A stretch of 35,157 bases of DNA from Gemmatimonadota bacterium. Its GTDB lineage: Bacteria; Gemmatimonadota; Gemmatimonadetes; Longimicrobiales; Gaopeijiaceae. Within the stretch, counting starts at the first letter, position 1; every line of letters begins with the position of its first letter. Position numbers and translations under genes: made by a program. Of this stretch, positions 9,233 to 17,111 are shown piece by piece. Location of the stretch: contig JAOTVL010000026.1 of the NCBI GenBank assembly GCA_029863525.1, forward strand, positions 1-35,157, read 5' to 3'. Under the pieces are notes generated by a model that searched no databases, was not told the origin of the DNA, and saw only the letters and a list, made by a program, of their open reading frames with translations.

Positions 9233-10182
9233 AGCTCGGGGACTCGCTCGGGCGTAGTCGTCGGCGCCGCAAGGGCAAGGGTGATTCCGACGTCCTCGAG
9301 GACTCGACAGAGGCCGGGGCGGAAGAGCCCGGCGAGGGCTCCGGCGCGGAAGAGCCCGGCGACGGCTCGGACACGACGCGTGCTCCGTTCGGCGGATCGG
9401 GAACCGGCGCCGTGCATCCGTGGTTGCAGGGTCGCAACCTCGTGATCGGGGTTGCTTCGCTGGCCCTCATCGGTTGGATCTTCGGGTACGGCGTCGCGAC
9501 CCGTGTGCTCTTCCCGGCGCCCCCACCGCCCGGCGACCTGTTCGATGTTCCGGACCTTCGAGGGCTGGGCTTCCCCATCGCGAGCGAGCGGGTCGCCGGC
9601 GCCGGCCTGACCATCGGTGCGGTCGACTCGCTCCAACATCCGTCCGTGCCGGGGGGCCAGGTCTTGGGTCAGTCTCCTCTGCCGGGGCAGGTGCTCCTGC
9701 CCGAGAGGCCGGTCGACGTGACGATCAGCGCGGGCCCGCAGACGTTGTCTGTGCCGGACGTGACGAGCCTCGATGAGGAGCGCGCACGTATCGTGCTGGA
9801 AACCAGCGGTTTCATCGTCAGCACGCGCACGGTCGAGGCGGAGGCGCCCCGCGGTCGTGTCGTCTCGATCTCCCCCCGACCCGACAGCGCCGTGGCTTTG
9901 CCGGCCGAAGTGACGATCTTCGTCAGCGCGGGTCCGCCGGTCGTGGCGATGCCGCTGGTCCTCGGGCTGGAGCGGGCCGAGGCCGAGGCCATGCTCGACT
10001 CGCTCGGGCTCGTGGTTTCGGACGTGGAGGAGGTCTTCCGGTTCGGTCGGGACCAGGGAATCGTCGTCGAGCAGGAGCCGGCGGCGGACACGGAACTCGA
10101 GCGCGGCACGAGCGTGCGTCTCAAGGTGGGCCGTGGGGGTCGGGATGGAGGGCGGCGACGCCCAGGGGGGCACGACCCATGA
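9229..10182 (+). CDS. Membrane-anchored PASTA-domain protein without kinase
   Basis: A 317-residue protein with a cytoplasmic low-complexity N-terminus, one membrane helix (about 70-92) and three PASTA domains outside (about 104-168, 172-235, 238-302). The N-terminal part has a basic run (RSRRRRKGKG) and a duplicated acidic AEEPG(E/D)GS motif at 31-47. PASTA domains bind peptidoglycan fragments or help assembly of wall proteins. There is no kinase or penicillin-binding domain, so the enzyme partner, if any, is elsewhere. The TTG start overlaps the rsmB stop (TTGA). In Firmicutes rsmB is often followed by rlmN, prpC and the PASTA kinase prkC; this may be a kinase-less counterpart, which is inference. 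Confidence 0.88.
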   Translation: MKLGDSLGRSRRRRKGKGDSDVLEDSTEAGAEEPGEGSGAEEPGDGSDTTRAPFGGSGTGAVHPWLQGRNLVIGVASLALIGWIFGYGVATRVLFPAPPPPGDLFDVPDLRGLGFPIASERVAGAGLTIGAVDSLQHPSVPGGQVLGQSPLPGQVLLPERPVDVTISAGPQTLSVPDVTSLDEERARIVLETSGFIVSTRTVEAEAPRGRVVSISPRPDSAVALPAEVTIFVSAGPPVVAMPLVLGLERAEAEAMLDSLGLVVSDVEEVFRFGRDQGIVVEQEPAADTELERGTSVRLKVGRGGRDGGRRRPGGHDP

Positions 10183-10248
10183 GCCGGGAACAATGACCTT
10201 ACGACTTCGTAGCAGAGCGTGCAGCTCGAACTTCCCGAGAATCCCGTC

Positions 10249-10812
10249 ATGAAGCGCTCATTCGTCCGCTCGCCCTATTTGTGGGCCATCCTCGGGGTGG
10301 CCACGGTGGTGGTCATCGCGTGGGTCGGCCGAGAGAACTATCGACCGGTGATCACCGGGGCGGAGGCGCCCGCTTTCACCTTCGCATCCCTCGACGGGAC
10401 CGACGTCAGCCTCTCCGATTTTCGGGGAGAGCAGGTCGTCTTGGTGAACGTGTGGGCTACCTGGTGTGGACCGTGCGTCGTGGAGATGCCCTCGATGCAG
10501 CGACTGTACGATTCGCTCGAAGGTGAGGAGTTCGAGATCCTCGCCGTGAGCGTGGACGCCCCCTCGGGAGAGCTCGATGAGTTCGGTCGACCGGGCGGCG
10601 ATCTGCGCGCGTTTATCGAAGAGCTCGGGCTCTCGTTTCCCATTCTGCACGATCCTTCCGGCTCGATTCTCACGACCTACCAGACGACGGGTGTGCCCGA
10701 GAGCTTCGTGATCGGCAAGGACGGCTTGATCTACAAGAAAGTCGCGGGGCCCACGGAGTGGGACGCTATCGAGAACCAGGAGCTGATTCGCCGGCTCCTC
10801 GGCACAGAGTAG
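10249..10812 (+). CDS. TlpA/ResA-like membrane-anchored thioredoxin
   Basis: A 187-residue thiol-disulfide oxidoreductase held in the inner membrane by one N-terminal helix (about 10-27), with its thioredoxin domain in the periplasm. The active site is WCGPC (C73, C76) and the cis-proline is P150 in TGVPESFVI. The insert after the active site, with ILAVSVDAP, is typical of the TlpA/ResA/DsbE group, which reduce cytochrome c haem-site cysteines or other periplasmic disulfides. The ATG at 10249 gives a clean signal anchor; a GTG at 10219 would add ten residues. No cytochrome maturation gene is near. The Omp85 protein downstream has several paired cysteines, a possible but unproven link. Confidence 0.9.
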   Translation: MKRSFVRSPYLWAILGVATVVVIAWVGRENYRPVITGAEAPAFTFASLDGTDVSLSDFRGEQVVLVNVWATWCGPCVVEMPSMQRLYDSLEGEEFEILAVSVDAPSGELDEFGRPGGDLRAFIEELGLSFPILHDPSGSILTTYQTTGVPESFVIGKDGLIYKKVAGPTEWDAIENQELIRRLLGTE

Positions 10813-10819
10813 GGCACCC

Positions 10820-11800
10820 GTGTCGAGCCCGACGCAGACGCTCGTCCGCAATTGGCGTCTGAAGCTGTCGGCGCTCGGCCTCGCGGTGCTCCTCTGGGCG
10901 CTCGTCCAAACCGAGCCGACCAACCAGGAGACGTTCTCCGCCGTGCCGGTCCGGGTCCAGATCGCGGACACCGGCTGGACCACTTCGGGCGCTCCGACTC
11001 CGGCCAGGGTCGAGCTACGCCTCGGTGGTCCGGCTCGCGAGATCATCGGGCTCGCGCGAGAGGGGACCAGCATCCGGATTCCGGTGACGTCGGTCGGGTC
11101 GCGGGACACGGTGATCACCCTCCGTCGTGAGTGGGTCCAGCTCGGGGAACGATCAGGCGTCAGCGTGGAGTCGGTTTCCCCCGCGACGGTGCGGGTCTCG
11201 TTCGAGCCGGCTCAGACGCGTTTGGTGCCGGTGTCGTACCGCATTGTCGGACGCGTGAGGGACCACCTCGCGCTCGCGGCCGGGATCGATGTCAGTCCCC
11301 GGCTGGTGAGGGTCCGAGGACCGGAGAGTCGCCTGCAGGGGCTCGACTCGGTTCCGCTCGTACCGTTCGATCTCTCGGATGTCACAAGGTCCGGGGCGTT
11401 CACGGTCGCCGTAGACACCTCCGGACTTCTGGGCGCGTCCGTCGTGCCCACCTCGGCGACGCTCGACGTCCGGGTCGAGGAGTTGGTCGAACGAGTCATC
11501 ACCGACATCCCCGTGAGGGCCGAGGCCGAGCCCGGCGAGGCAGCCATCCGGGTGGAGCCGTCCTCGATCTCGGTGCGCCTGGTCGGGGCACGGTCGATCG
11601 TGACCTCACTCGACGCCGAGCGCCTGCGCGTATGGGTGCCGCCCGAGCTCCTGCAGGGGATGGAGCTGGGGCAGGAACGCATCGTTCGGCTCCTGGTGGA
11701 CGGCGTCCCGGCGTTGGTCACCGCGGTCCCCGGAACGGATCGAGTGACCGCGCGCGTCAACGAGGAAGGCGCAGACCCGGGACTCCAGTACCCGCCGTGA
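10820..11800 (+). CDS. YbbR-domain (CdaR-like) membrane protein
   Basis: A 326-residue protein with a short cytoplasmic N-terminus, one membrane helix (about 12-29, with LKLSALGLAVLLWALVQ) and repeated YbbR-like beta domains outside, visible as recurring P-V-R-V and V-R-V-R-G-P patterns (about 37-110, 120-205, 215-310). YbbR proteins include CdaR, the partner of diadenylate cyclase CdaA. Here no cdaA or glmM is adjacent; it lies between a thioredoxin and tsaD, so a c-di-AMP role cannot be assumed. The GTG start is seven bases after the preceding stop, and its end overlaps tsaD by GTGA. Confidence 0.85.
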   Translation: MSSPTQTLVRNWRLKLSALGLAVLLWALVQTEPTNQETFSAVPVRVQIADTGWTTSGAPTPARVELRLGGPAREIIGLAREGTSIRIPVTSVGSRDTVITLRREWVQLGERSGVSVESVSPATVRVSFEPAQTRLVPVSYRIVGRVRDHLALAAGIDVSPRLVRVRGPESRLQGLDSVPLVPFDLSDVTRSGAFTVAVDTSGLLGASVVPTSATLDVRVEELVERVITDIPVRAEAEPGEAAIRVEPSSISVRLVGARSIVTSLDAERLRVWVPPELLQGMELGQERIVRLLVDGVPALVTAVPGTDRVTARVNEEGADPGLQYPP

Positions 11801-12888
11801 CCGGGTCGCCGAGGAGCCCCCTGATCCTCGGACTGGAGACGTCCTGCGACGAGACCTCCGCCGCCGTGATCGACGGTGACCACCGAATTCTCGGTCATGT
11901 GATTCTCTCGCAGGACGTGCACGAAATGTTCGGGGGCGTCGTTCCGGAGTTGGCCGCGCGGGCTCACCTCCAAAAGGTCGACGGTGTCGTGTGCGAGGCG
12001 CTCGACCGGGCGGGTGTCGGCCTCGACGACATCGACGTGTTCGGGGTTACCGCCGGACCGGGCCTGATCGGGGCGCTTCTGGTTGGGGTCTGCTGGACGA
12101 AAGCCGTGGCGTACGGCCTCGATCGGCCTTGGGTCCCGGTCCACCACATGGAGGCACATCTCTTTGCTCCCTCGCTGGAGGACGAGGAGGCCGAGCCTCC
12201 ATTCGTCGCCCTCCTGGTGTCCGGCGGACACACGCTCCTACTTCACGCCACGGAGTGGGGAGTGTATGAGCGACTCGGGCAGACGAGGGACGACGCCGCC
12301 GGTGAAGCATTCGACAAAGTGGCCAAGCTCTTGGATCTGCCGTACCCGGGCGGGCCGTCCATCGAGCGCCTGGCGAAAGAGGGGGACCCGAGGCGGCATC
12401 GACTTCCGCGCCCGATGCTCAAGCGCGGCCAACGGCCGGGAGATCCGGACTACTACGACTTCTCCTTCAGTGGGCTGAAGACCGCAGCCGTGGAATTGGT
12501 CCGTTCGCTGGGCGGAGCGTCGACGGACGACCTCTCGAGCGAGGAAAAGCCGCATATCGCTGCCGCTTTCCAGGAGGCCGCAATCGACGTCTTGGTGGCC
12601 AAGACGGTTCGCGCGGTCGAGCAGACGGGGTGCTCGAGGGTACTGCTCGGTGGTGGGGTGAGCGCCAATGGCCGGCTTCGCGACGAGATGACGACTCGGC
12701 TCGCGCGAGGACGGGTCCACTTCGCGTCCCCACGCTTGTCTCTCGACAATGGGGCGATGGTGGCGCGTGCCGCCCGCTTTCGCTTCGATCGAGGCGATGT
12801 GGGAGCGCTCGACGGCTCGGCGTCGGCCGCGCTCTCGTTCCCGGGGCTCACCGACGGTTCCCGCGAAGGCGCCGTCCAACCAACTTAA
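11797..12888 (+). CDS. tsaD: tRNA t6A37 threonylcarbamoyltransferase TsaD
   Basis: The catalytic subunit that transfers threonylcarbamoyl to A37 of ANN-decoding tRNAs, working with TsaB and TsaE. 363 residues from a GTG that overlaps the previous stop. It begins with the ASKHA-fold signature ILGLETSCDETSAAV. It has GVTAGPGLIGALLVG (83-97), the metal ligands H117 and H121 in HMEAH, VSGGHT (141-146), and the late LGGGVSANGRLR and SLDNGAMVA segments that complete the nucleotide and metal site. TsaB, TsaC and TsaE genes are not in the window. The last 15 residues are not conserved in the family. Confidence 0.97.
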   Translation: MTGSPRSPLILGLETSCDETSAAVIDGDHRILGHVILSQDVHEMFGGVVPELAARAHLQKVDGVVCEALDRAGVGLDDIDVFGVTAGPGLIGALLVGVCWTKAVAYGLDRPWVPVHHMEAHLFAPSLEDEEAEPPFVALLVSGGHTLLLHATEWGVYERLGQTRDDAAGEAFDKVAKLLDLPYPGGPSIERLAKEGDPRRHRLPRPMLKRGQRPGDPDYYDFSFSGLKTAAVELVRSLGGASTDDLSSEEKPHIAAAFQEAAIDVLVAKTVRAVEQTGCSRVLLGGGVSANGRLRDEMTTRLARGRVHFASPRLSLDNGAMVARAARFRFDRGDVGALDGSASAALSFPGLTDGSREGAVQPT

Positions 12889-12894
12889 AGGGCT

Positions 12895-13746
12895 ATGTAT
12901 CCCGTATTCTTCGAGCTCCCCGACTGGTTCCCCTTCCTGGGCGGACAACCGATCACGTCGTTCGGCGTGTTCATGCTGCTCGCGTTTCTCACGGCGGGAT
13001 ACATCCTGCGGGCGGAGCTCCGGCGAACCGGAGAGGACCCCGAGAAGGCCTGGGACTTCGTCTTCATGGCGGTCATCGGAGGCATCGTCGGCGCTCGGGG
13101 CTACTACATCCTCCTGAATTTCCCGCAGCTCCTCGAGGATCCGGCCGGGCTCATCTTCTCGCGCGGCGGACTCGTGTGGTATGGGGGTTTCTTGCTCGCA
13201 ACGGCGCTCGTCATCTGGGAGATTCGGCGCCAGAAGATGTCCGTGCCCGCCACGGCGGACCTCATGGCTCCGGCCCTCGCGCTTGCCTACGCGGTGGGTC
13301 GGATCGGCTGCTTCCTCGTCGGCGATGACTGGGGCCGTCCGACCGGTTCGGTCTTCGGGGTTCGCTTCCCACGAGGTACACCGGCGACGACGGTGCAGAA
13401 CATCGAGCAGATGTTCGGGATCGAGGTCGATCCGGAGCTCATCGAGCAGTACGGGCAGGTCGTCCCCGTGCATCCGACGCAGCTCTACGAGGTGGGGATC
13501 AGCACGCTGATCTTCGCCCTCCTGTGGCGAATCCGGGAGAACGACCATCGGAAGGGGTGGCTCTTCATGCTCTGGCTCTCGCTGGCCGGATTGGAGCGGT
13601 TCGCCGTCGAGTTCTTGCGGGCGAAGGACGATCGCTTCATCGGCGTGCTGACCGTCGCGCAGATCATCAGTCTGACGATCGTAGCCGTCGGGGTCTTCGG
13701 GATGATGCGCACGCGTGGCGGTGGCGGGGAAGTGCAGGCGGCGTAG
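12895..13746 (+). CDS. lgt: Prolipoprotein diacylglyceryl transferase
   Basis: Lgt attaches diacylglycerol from phosphatidylglycerol to the lipobox cysteine of prolipoproteins. The 283-residue protein has about seven hydrophobic helices. The family signature is VGRIGCFLVGDDWG (135-148) with the conserved arginine R136, and a later essential arginine lies in LERFAVEFLR. WYGGF (95-99) replaces the HGG of E. coli, a common variant. AAAGG lies only a few bases before the ATG at 12895. Several likely substrates are encoded in this window (MBL-fold protein, M14 peptidase, NamZ, and the partial gene at the end). Confidence 0.96.
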   Translation: MYPVFFELPDWFPFLGGQPITSFGVFMLLAFLTAGYILRAELRRTGEDPEKAWDFVFMAVIGGIVGARGYYILLNFPQLLEDPAGLIFSRGGLVWYGGFLLATALVIWEIRRQKMSVPATADLMAPALALAYAVGRIGCFLVGDDWGRPTGSVFGVRFPRGTPATTVQNIEQMFGIEVDPELIEQYGQVVPVHPTQLYEVGISTLIFALLWRIRENDHRKGWLFMLWLSLAGLERFAVEFLRAKDDRFIGVLTVAQIISLTIVAVGVFGMMRTRGGGGEVQAA

Positions 13747-14613
13747 ATGTCGGCTTCCCCCTTCACGGTTCTTCACGCGTCGGACTTCCAGATCGGCCGA
13801 CCGTTCCTGCCGGAGGCAGCGGAGGCTCTGCTCCGTCTGGCCGGAGAAGTCAGGCCGGATGTCGTCGTCGCGGCGGGCGATATCACCCAGCGAGCCAAAC
13901 GGCGTGAGTTCGAGCACGCGAGGGCCCTGCTCGAACGCTTCGGCGACGTGCCCGTCGTGGTGACTCCGGGCAATCACGACGTCCCGCTGTATCGGGTATG
14001 GGAGCGGGCCGCGACGCCGTACAAGGAGTGGCGTCGCTTCGCCGACGCGACCGGTTTGGACTCGGTGACTCGGGTGCCCGGGGCGGTGTTCGTGGCGCTG
14101 AATTCGTCGGACCCTCGGGGCGCGATCGTTGCCGGTCGGATCCGCAGCCGCCAGGTAGAATTCGCCGAGCGCGCGTTCCGAGAAGCCCCCGTGAGCGACC
14201 TCCGGGTCTTGGTGGTCCATCACCACTTCCTCCCCGTGCCCGACGGCCGGGGCGGTCGGCCGCTCCGTGGGGCGAAGGGTCTGCTGGCGGCGTTCGAGTC
14301 GATGGGGGTGAGCGCGATCCTGGGCGGCCATGTGCACCAGCTCCACGTGGGCTCCTCGACCCAGCTCACCGGGAACGACGCCGGCGTTCCCGTGATCGCG
14401 ACCGGCACCGCCACGTCCCGTCGGGGTCGCGGGCCGGAGGCAGGTGCCAACAGCGTCTGCGTGCTCACTTTTCAGGCCGGGGCGCTGCGCGTTCGCCCGT
14501 ACCGCCGGGACACTGGTGGTGTGAACTTCGAGCCAGTTGATGAACGGACCTTCCCTTTACGGGGGAGGCCTACCGCAGCGGGAGAGTCGACCATGCTCCG
14601 GGTGGACGCATGA
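13747..14613 (+). CDS. Calcineurin-like metallophosphoesterase
   Basis: A 288-residue cytoplasmic metallophosphoesterase resembling class III cyclic-nucleotide phosphodiesterases (Icc/CpdA type). The motifs appear in order: SDFQIGRP (12-19), AAGDITQRA (42-50), TPGNHDVP (73-80), VVHHHF near 157 and LGGHVHQLH near 197-205. The first motif has Gln where DxH enzymes have His, which may alter metal loading. The substrate cannot be told from sequence. The start directly follows the lgt stop, and its end overlaps the next small gene by ATGA. About 45 C-terminal residues lie beyond the usual core. Confidence 0.87.
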   Translation: MSASPFTVLHASDFQIGRPFLPEAAEALLRLAGEVRPDVVVAAGDITQRAKRREFEHARALLERFGDVPVVVTPGNHDVPLYRVWERAATPYKEWRRFADATGLDSVTRVPGAVFVALNSSDPRGAIVAGRIRSRQVEFAERAFREAPVSDLRVLVVHHHFLPVPDGRGGRPLRGAKGLLAAFESMGVSAILGGHVHQLHVGSSTQLTGNDAGVPVIATGTATSRRGRGPEAGANSVCVLTFQAGALRVRPYRRDTGGVNFEPVDERTFPLRGRPTAAGESTMLRVDA

Positions 14614-14861
14614 CGCCCAGGTATCGGCAGGTGGAGCCGAGCCGGTCCGAGATCTTCGGAGCCGCAGCGGTCTCGATCGCGATCGGCGCGGGCGCCGCCG
14701 CCGTGGCGTTCTACGTGACGAGGCTCATGCTTTCCCGGGACCCGCTCCCGACGGAGCCCGACCCGGTCGCGGAGTCGCCCCATCCCACACCGTTGGCGGG
14801 CTCGCCCGCGCGTGGTCCTGTCCTCCCCGGCGCAGGGGCGACGCCGGGCCGCGAGCGCTGA
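14610..14861 (+). CDS. Small single-span membrane protein, unknown
   Basis: An 83-residue protein of unknown function. One hydrophobic helix (about 14-42, rich in Ala and Gly) is followed by a Pro-rich tail with PTEPDPVAESPHPTPL. It is supported as a gene by its ATGA overlap with the phosphoesterase, by filling the space up to the Omp85 gene six bases downstream, and by the operon pattern. It could be a small accessory protein of outer-membrane assembly, but only position suggests that. Confidence 0.6.
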   Translation: MTPRYRQVEPSRSEIFGAAAVSIAIGAGAAAVAFYVTRLMLSRDPLPTEPDPVAESPHPTPLAGSPARGPVLPGAGATPGRER

Positions 14862-14867
14862 CGGCGC

Positions 14868-17111
14868 ATGCGCCCCACCCGCTGGTCGGTCCCGATCCTC
14901 ATGGCGGTCGCGCTTGTCGGCCTGTCGCTCGCGCCGAAACCGATCGGCGCACAGATCAGGCCGCCCGAGGTCACGAATGTACGTTTCGAGGGCAACGAGA
15001 CGTTCCCGGACGATTCCCTCGCACGGGCGATCGTGACACGGGAGACCAACTGCCGGTCGACCTTCTTCTTCTTCCTGTGTCCGCTCGGGTTCGACTTTGC
15101 GCTCGATCGATCTGAGCTGCGGGAGCGTGACCTTCCGCGGGATCGCGCCCGGCTCGTGCTCTGGTACCGACAGCGCGGGTTCCGCGACGTCCAAGTCGAC
15201 CCGCCTCGCGTGGTCCGAGTCGAGGATCGCGCCGAGGTGGTTTTCCCGGTCGTGGAAGGGACGCCCGTCATTGCGGATACACTCGCGTTCGTCGGGGCCG
15301 AGGAGGTGGAGATCGAGGACCTTCTCGACGGCCTCCCGATCCGTGCCGGCGAGCGGCTGAGCACGATCACGCTCGACGCCACGCGAGACTCGATCATCGA
15401 CCGGTTGGCGAACGTGGGCTACGCGTATGCCGAGGTCTACCGGAACGCGCTCCGCCCCAGCGATGCTCCGTACCGCGCGCGGGTGACCTTCGAGATCGTG
15501 CCGGGACCGCGCTCCACGTATGGCGACGTTTCGGTGGAAGGAATCGAAAACCTCGACGTCGGGACGGTGCTCCGGACGGTGCAGATTTCCACGGGGAGCC
15601 TGTACCGGAAGCGAGAGATCGAGGAGGCGGCGACTCGTCTCTACGGCCTTCCGATCGTGCGCAGCGCGAGCGTGGTACCGGACACGCTTTCGATCGAGCG
15701 CGACTCTGTGATCGACGTCGCGATCACGATCCGGGAGGGCGACGCGTACCGAGTCCGCGCCGGTGGCGGATTGAGCACGGCGGAGTGCTTCAACGTCGAG
15801 GCGCGCTGGACGAGCCGGAACTTCGTGGGGGGAGGTCGGTCCCTCCAGCTGCGTGGGCGACTCGGCAACATCGGCGCGTCGAATCTCCGCGACCCCCTCT
15901 GCCTCCAGAGCGGTGAGGAAAGGGAGTTCACGAAGCTCACCGGCGTGGCGTCCGTCGAGTTCGTGCAGCCGTGGATCTTTTCGACCCGCAACTCCCTGTC
16001 CGCCTCGATCTTCGCCGAGCGGCAGTCGCTTCCGGACATCTTCGTCCGGTTGGCGTACGGTGCACAGTTGGCCCTTTCCCGCACGATCGCGCCTCAAACC
16101 ATTCTGACGGGCTCCCTGCGACCGGAGCTCACGGAGCTCAGGAATGCGGATGAGGCCCTCTTCTGCACCGGGTTCCTCGTTTGCGACCCGAGTGACATTC
16201 GGCAGGTTGCGGGAAGGAACCTCCTGTCCCCGGTGGGTCTCTCGCTGACCCAGGACCGAGCCGACGATCTCCTGAATCCCCGGGACGGTCACCGCTTCTT
16301 CCTCGACCTCGAGCACGCCGCCGCGTGGACCCAATCGGACTTCCGCTACGATCGTGCCGTCGCGGAAGCGTCCAAATACGTCCCAGTGGGCGGTGTGGTG
16401 CTCGCCGCCCGCATCCGGGGCGGATGGGTCGGGTCCGGCGGCTTCGAGGGGTTGGGGTCGACGGCTCCGAGCGTCGAAATCGTGCCGCCGCAGAAGCGCT
16501 TCTACACGGGCGGCGCGAACTCCGTCCGAGGCTTCGCGCAGAGTGGTCTTGGGCCTCGCGTCTTGGTCGCCACCCCGGACGTTCTCCTCTCGTTCGACGA
16601 CTCCGGCGGACGCTGCCGGCCGGAGGAGCTCGCGGCCGGATCGTGCCTGCCGGTTGGGGGGACCGGCTTCCAACCGCGGCCGACCGGAGGCACGAGGGTC
16701 CTGGAGGCGAACGCGGAACTGCGCTTTCCCGTCGGGGCGGTCTTCGAGGGCGTGGTCTTCGGAGACGTGGGGCAGGCGTGGGGTCGGACGCAGTCGGTGA
16801 ATCTAGGGAGCCTGGAAGTGACGCCTGGGATCGGCGTTCGCTTCCCGAGTCCCGTGGGACCGATTCGGGTCGATCTCGCGTATCGATTCAGGGGGGCGGA
16901 GTCCCTCTCGGTGATCACCCAGGAGATTGTCCCCTTCGATGTCGACAATGACGACCCGAGCGACCGGATCGAAATCCGCACCGGACTCGACCGGACCATG
17001 ACCATCGACTGGGTCACGACCGGCACGTTGACACCGTTGGATTCACCCTTCCTGTTCGGTGAGAACGATCGGGGGCTCCAGCTTCACGTCTCCATCGGAC
17101 AGGCGTTCTGA
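14868..17111 (+). CDS. Omp85-family outer-membrane barrel (TamA/BamA-like)
   Basis: A 747-residue outer-membrane assembly protein. A signal peptide (1-29, ending PIGAQ) is followed by about three POTRA domains (30-290; for example VTNVRFEGNETFPDDSL) and a 16-strand D15-type barrel (300-747). VRGF at about 553-556 is the conserved loop-6 motif, and the C-terminus ends in Phe as outer-membrane proteins do. Three or so POTRAs and a directly overlapping TamB gene favour a TamA-like role over BamA, which usually has five POTRAs. Cysteine pairs in the N-terminus and loops (NC...LC, FCTGFLVC, RCRPEELAAGSC) suggest disulfides. ATG at 14868. Confidence 0.9.
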   Translation: MRPTRWSVPILMAVALVGLSLAPKPIGAQIRPPEVTNVRFEGNETFPDDSLARAIVTRETNCRSTFFFFLCPLGFDFALDRSELRERDLPRDRARLVLWYRQRGFRDVQVDPPRVVRVEDRAEVVFPVVEGTPVIADTLAFVGAEEVEIEDLLDGLPIRAGERLSTITLDATRDSIIDRLANVGYAYAEVYRNALRPSDAPYRARVTFEIVPGPRSTYGDVSVEGIENLDVGTVLRTVQISTGSLYRKREIEEAATRLYGLPIVRSASVVPDTLSIERDSVIDVAITIREGDAYRVRAGGGLSTAECFNVEARWTSRNFVGGGRSLQLRGRLGNIGASNLRDPLCLQSGEEREFTKLTGVASVEFVQPWIFSTRNSLSASIFAERQSLPDIFVRLAYGAQLALSRTIAPQTILTGSLRPELTELRNADEALFCTGFLVCDPSDIRQVAGRNLLSPVGLSLTQDRADDLLNPRDGHRFFLDLEHAAAWTQSDFRYDRAVAEASKYVPVGGVVLAARIRGGWVGSGGFEGLGSTAPSVEIVPPQKRFYTGGANSVRGFAQSGLGPRVLVATPDVLLSFDDSGGRCRPEELAAGSCLPVGGTGFQPRPTGGTRVLEANAELRFPVGAVFEGVVFGDVGQAWGRTQSVNLGSLEVTPGIGVRFPSPVGPIRVDLAYRFRGAESLSVITQEIVPFDVDNDDPSDRIEIRTGLDRTMTIDWVTTGTLTPLDSPFLFGENDRGLQLHVSIGQAF

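Noticed and set aside
12238-14346. 702-residue minus-strand open frame
   Set aside because: It lies antisense to tsaD, lgt and the phosphoesterase, all with intact motifs, and has no recognisable domain.
14472-16673. 733-residue minus-strand open frame
   Set aside because: It is antisense to the Omp85 gene, rich in Arg/Asp/Glu/His with no domain, and is a shadow of GC-rich coding.
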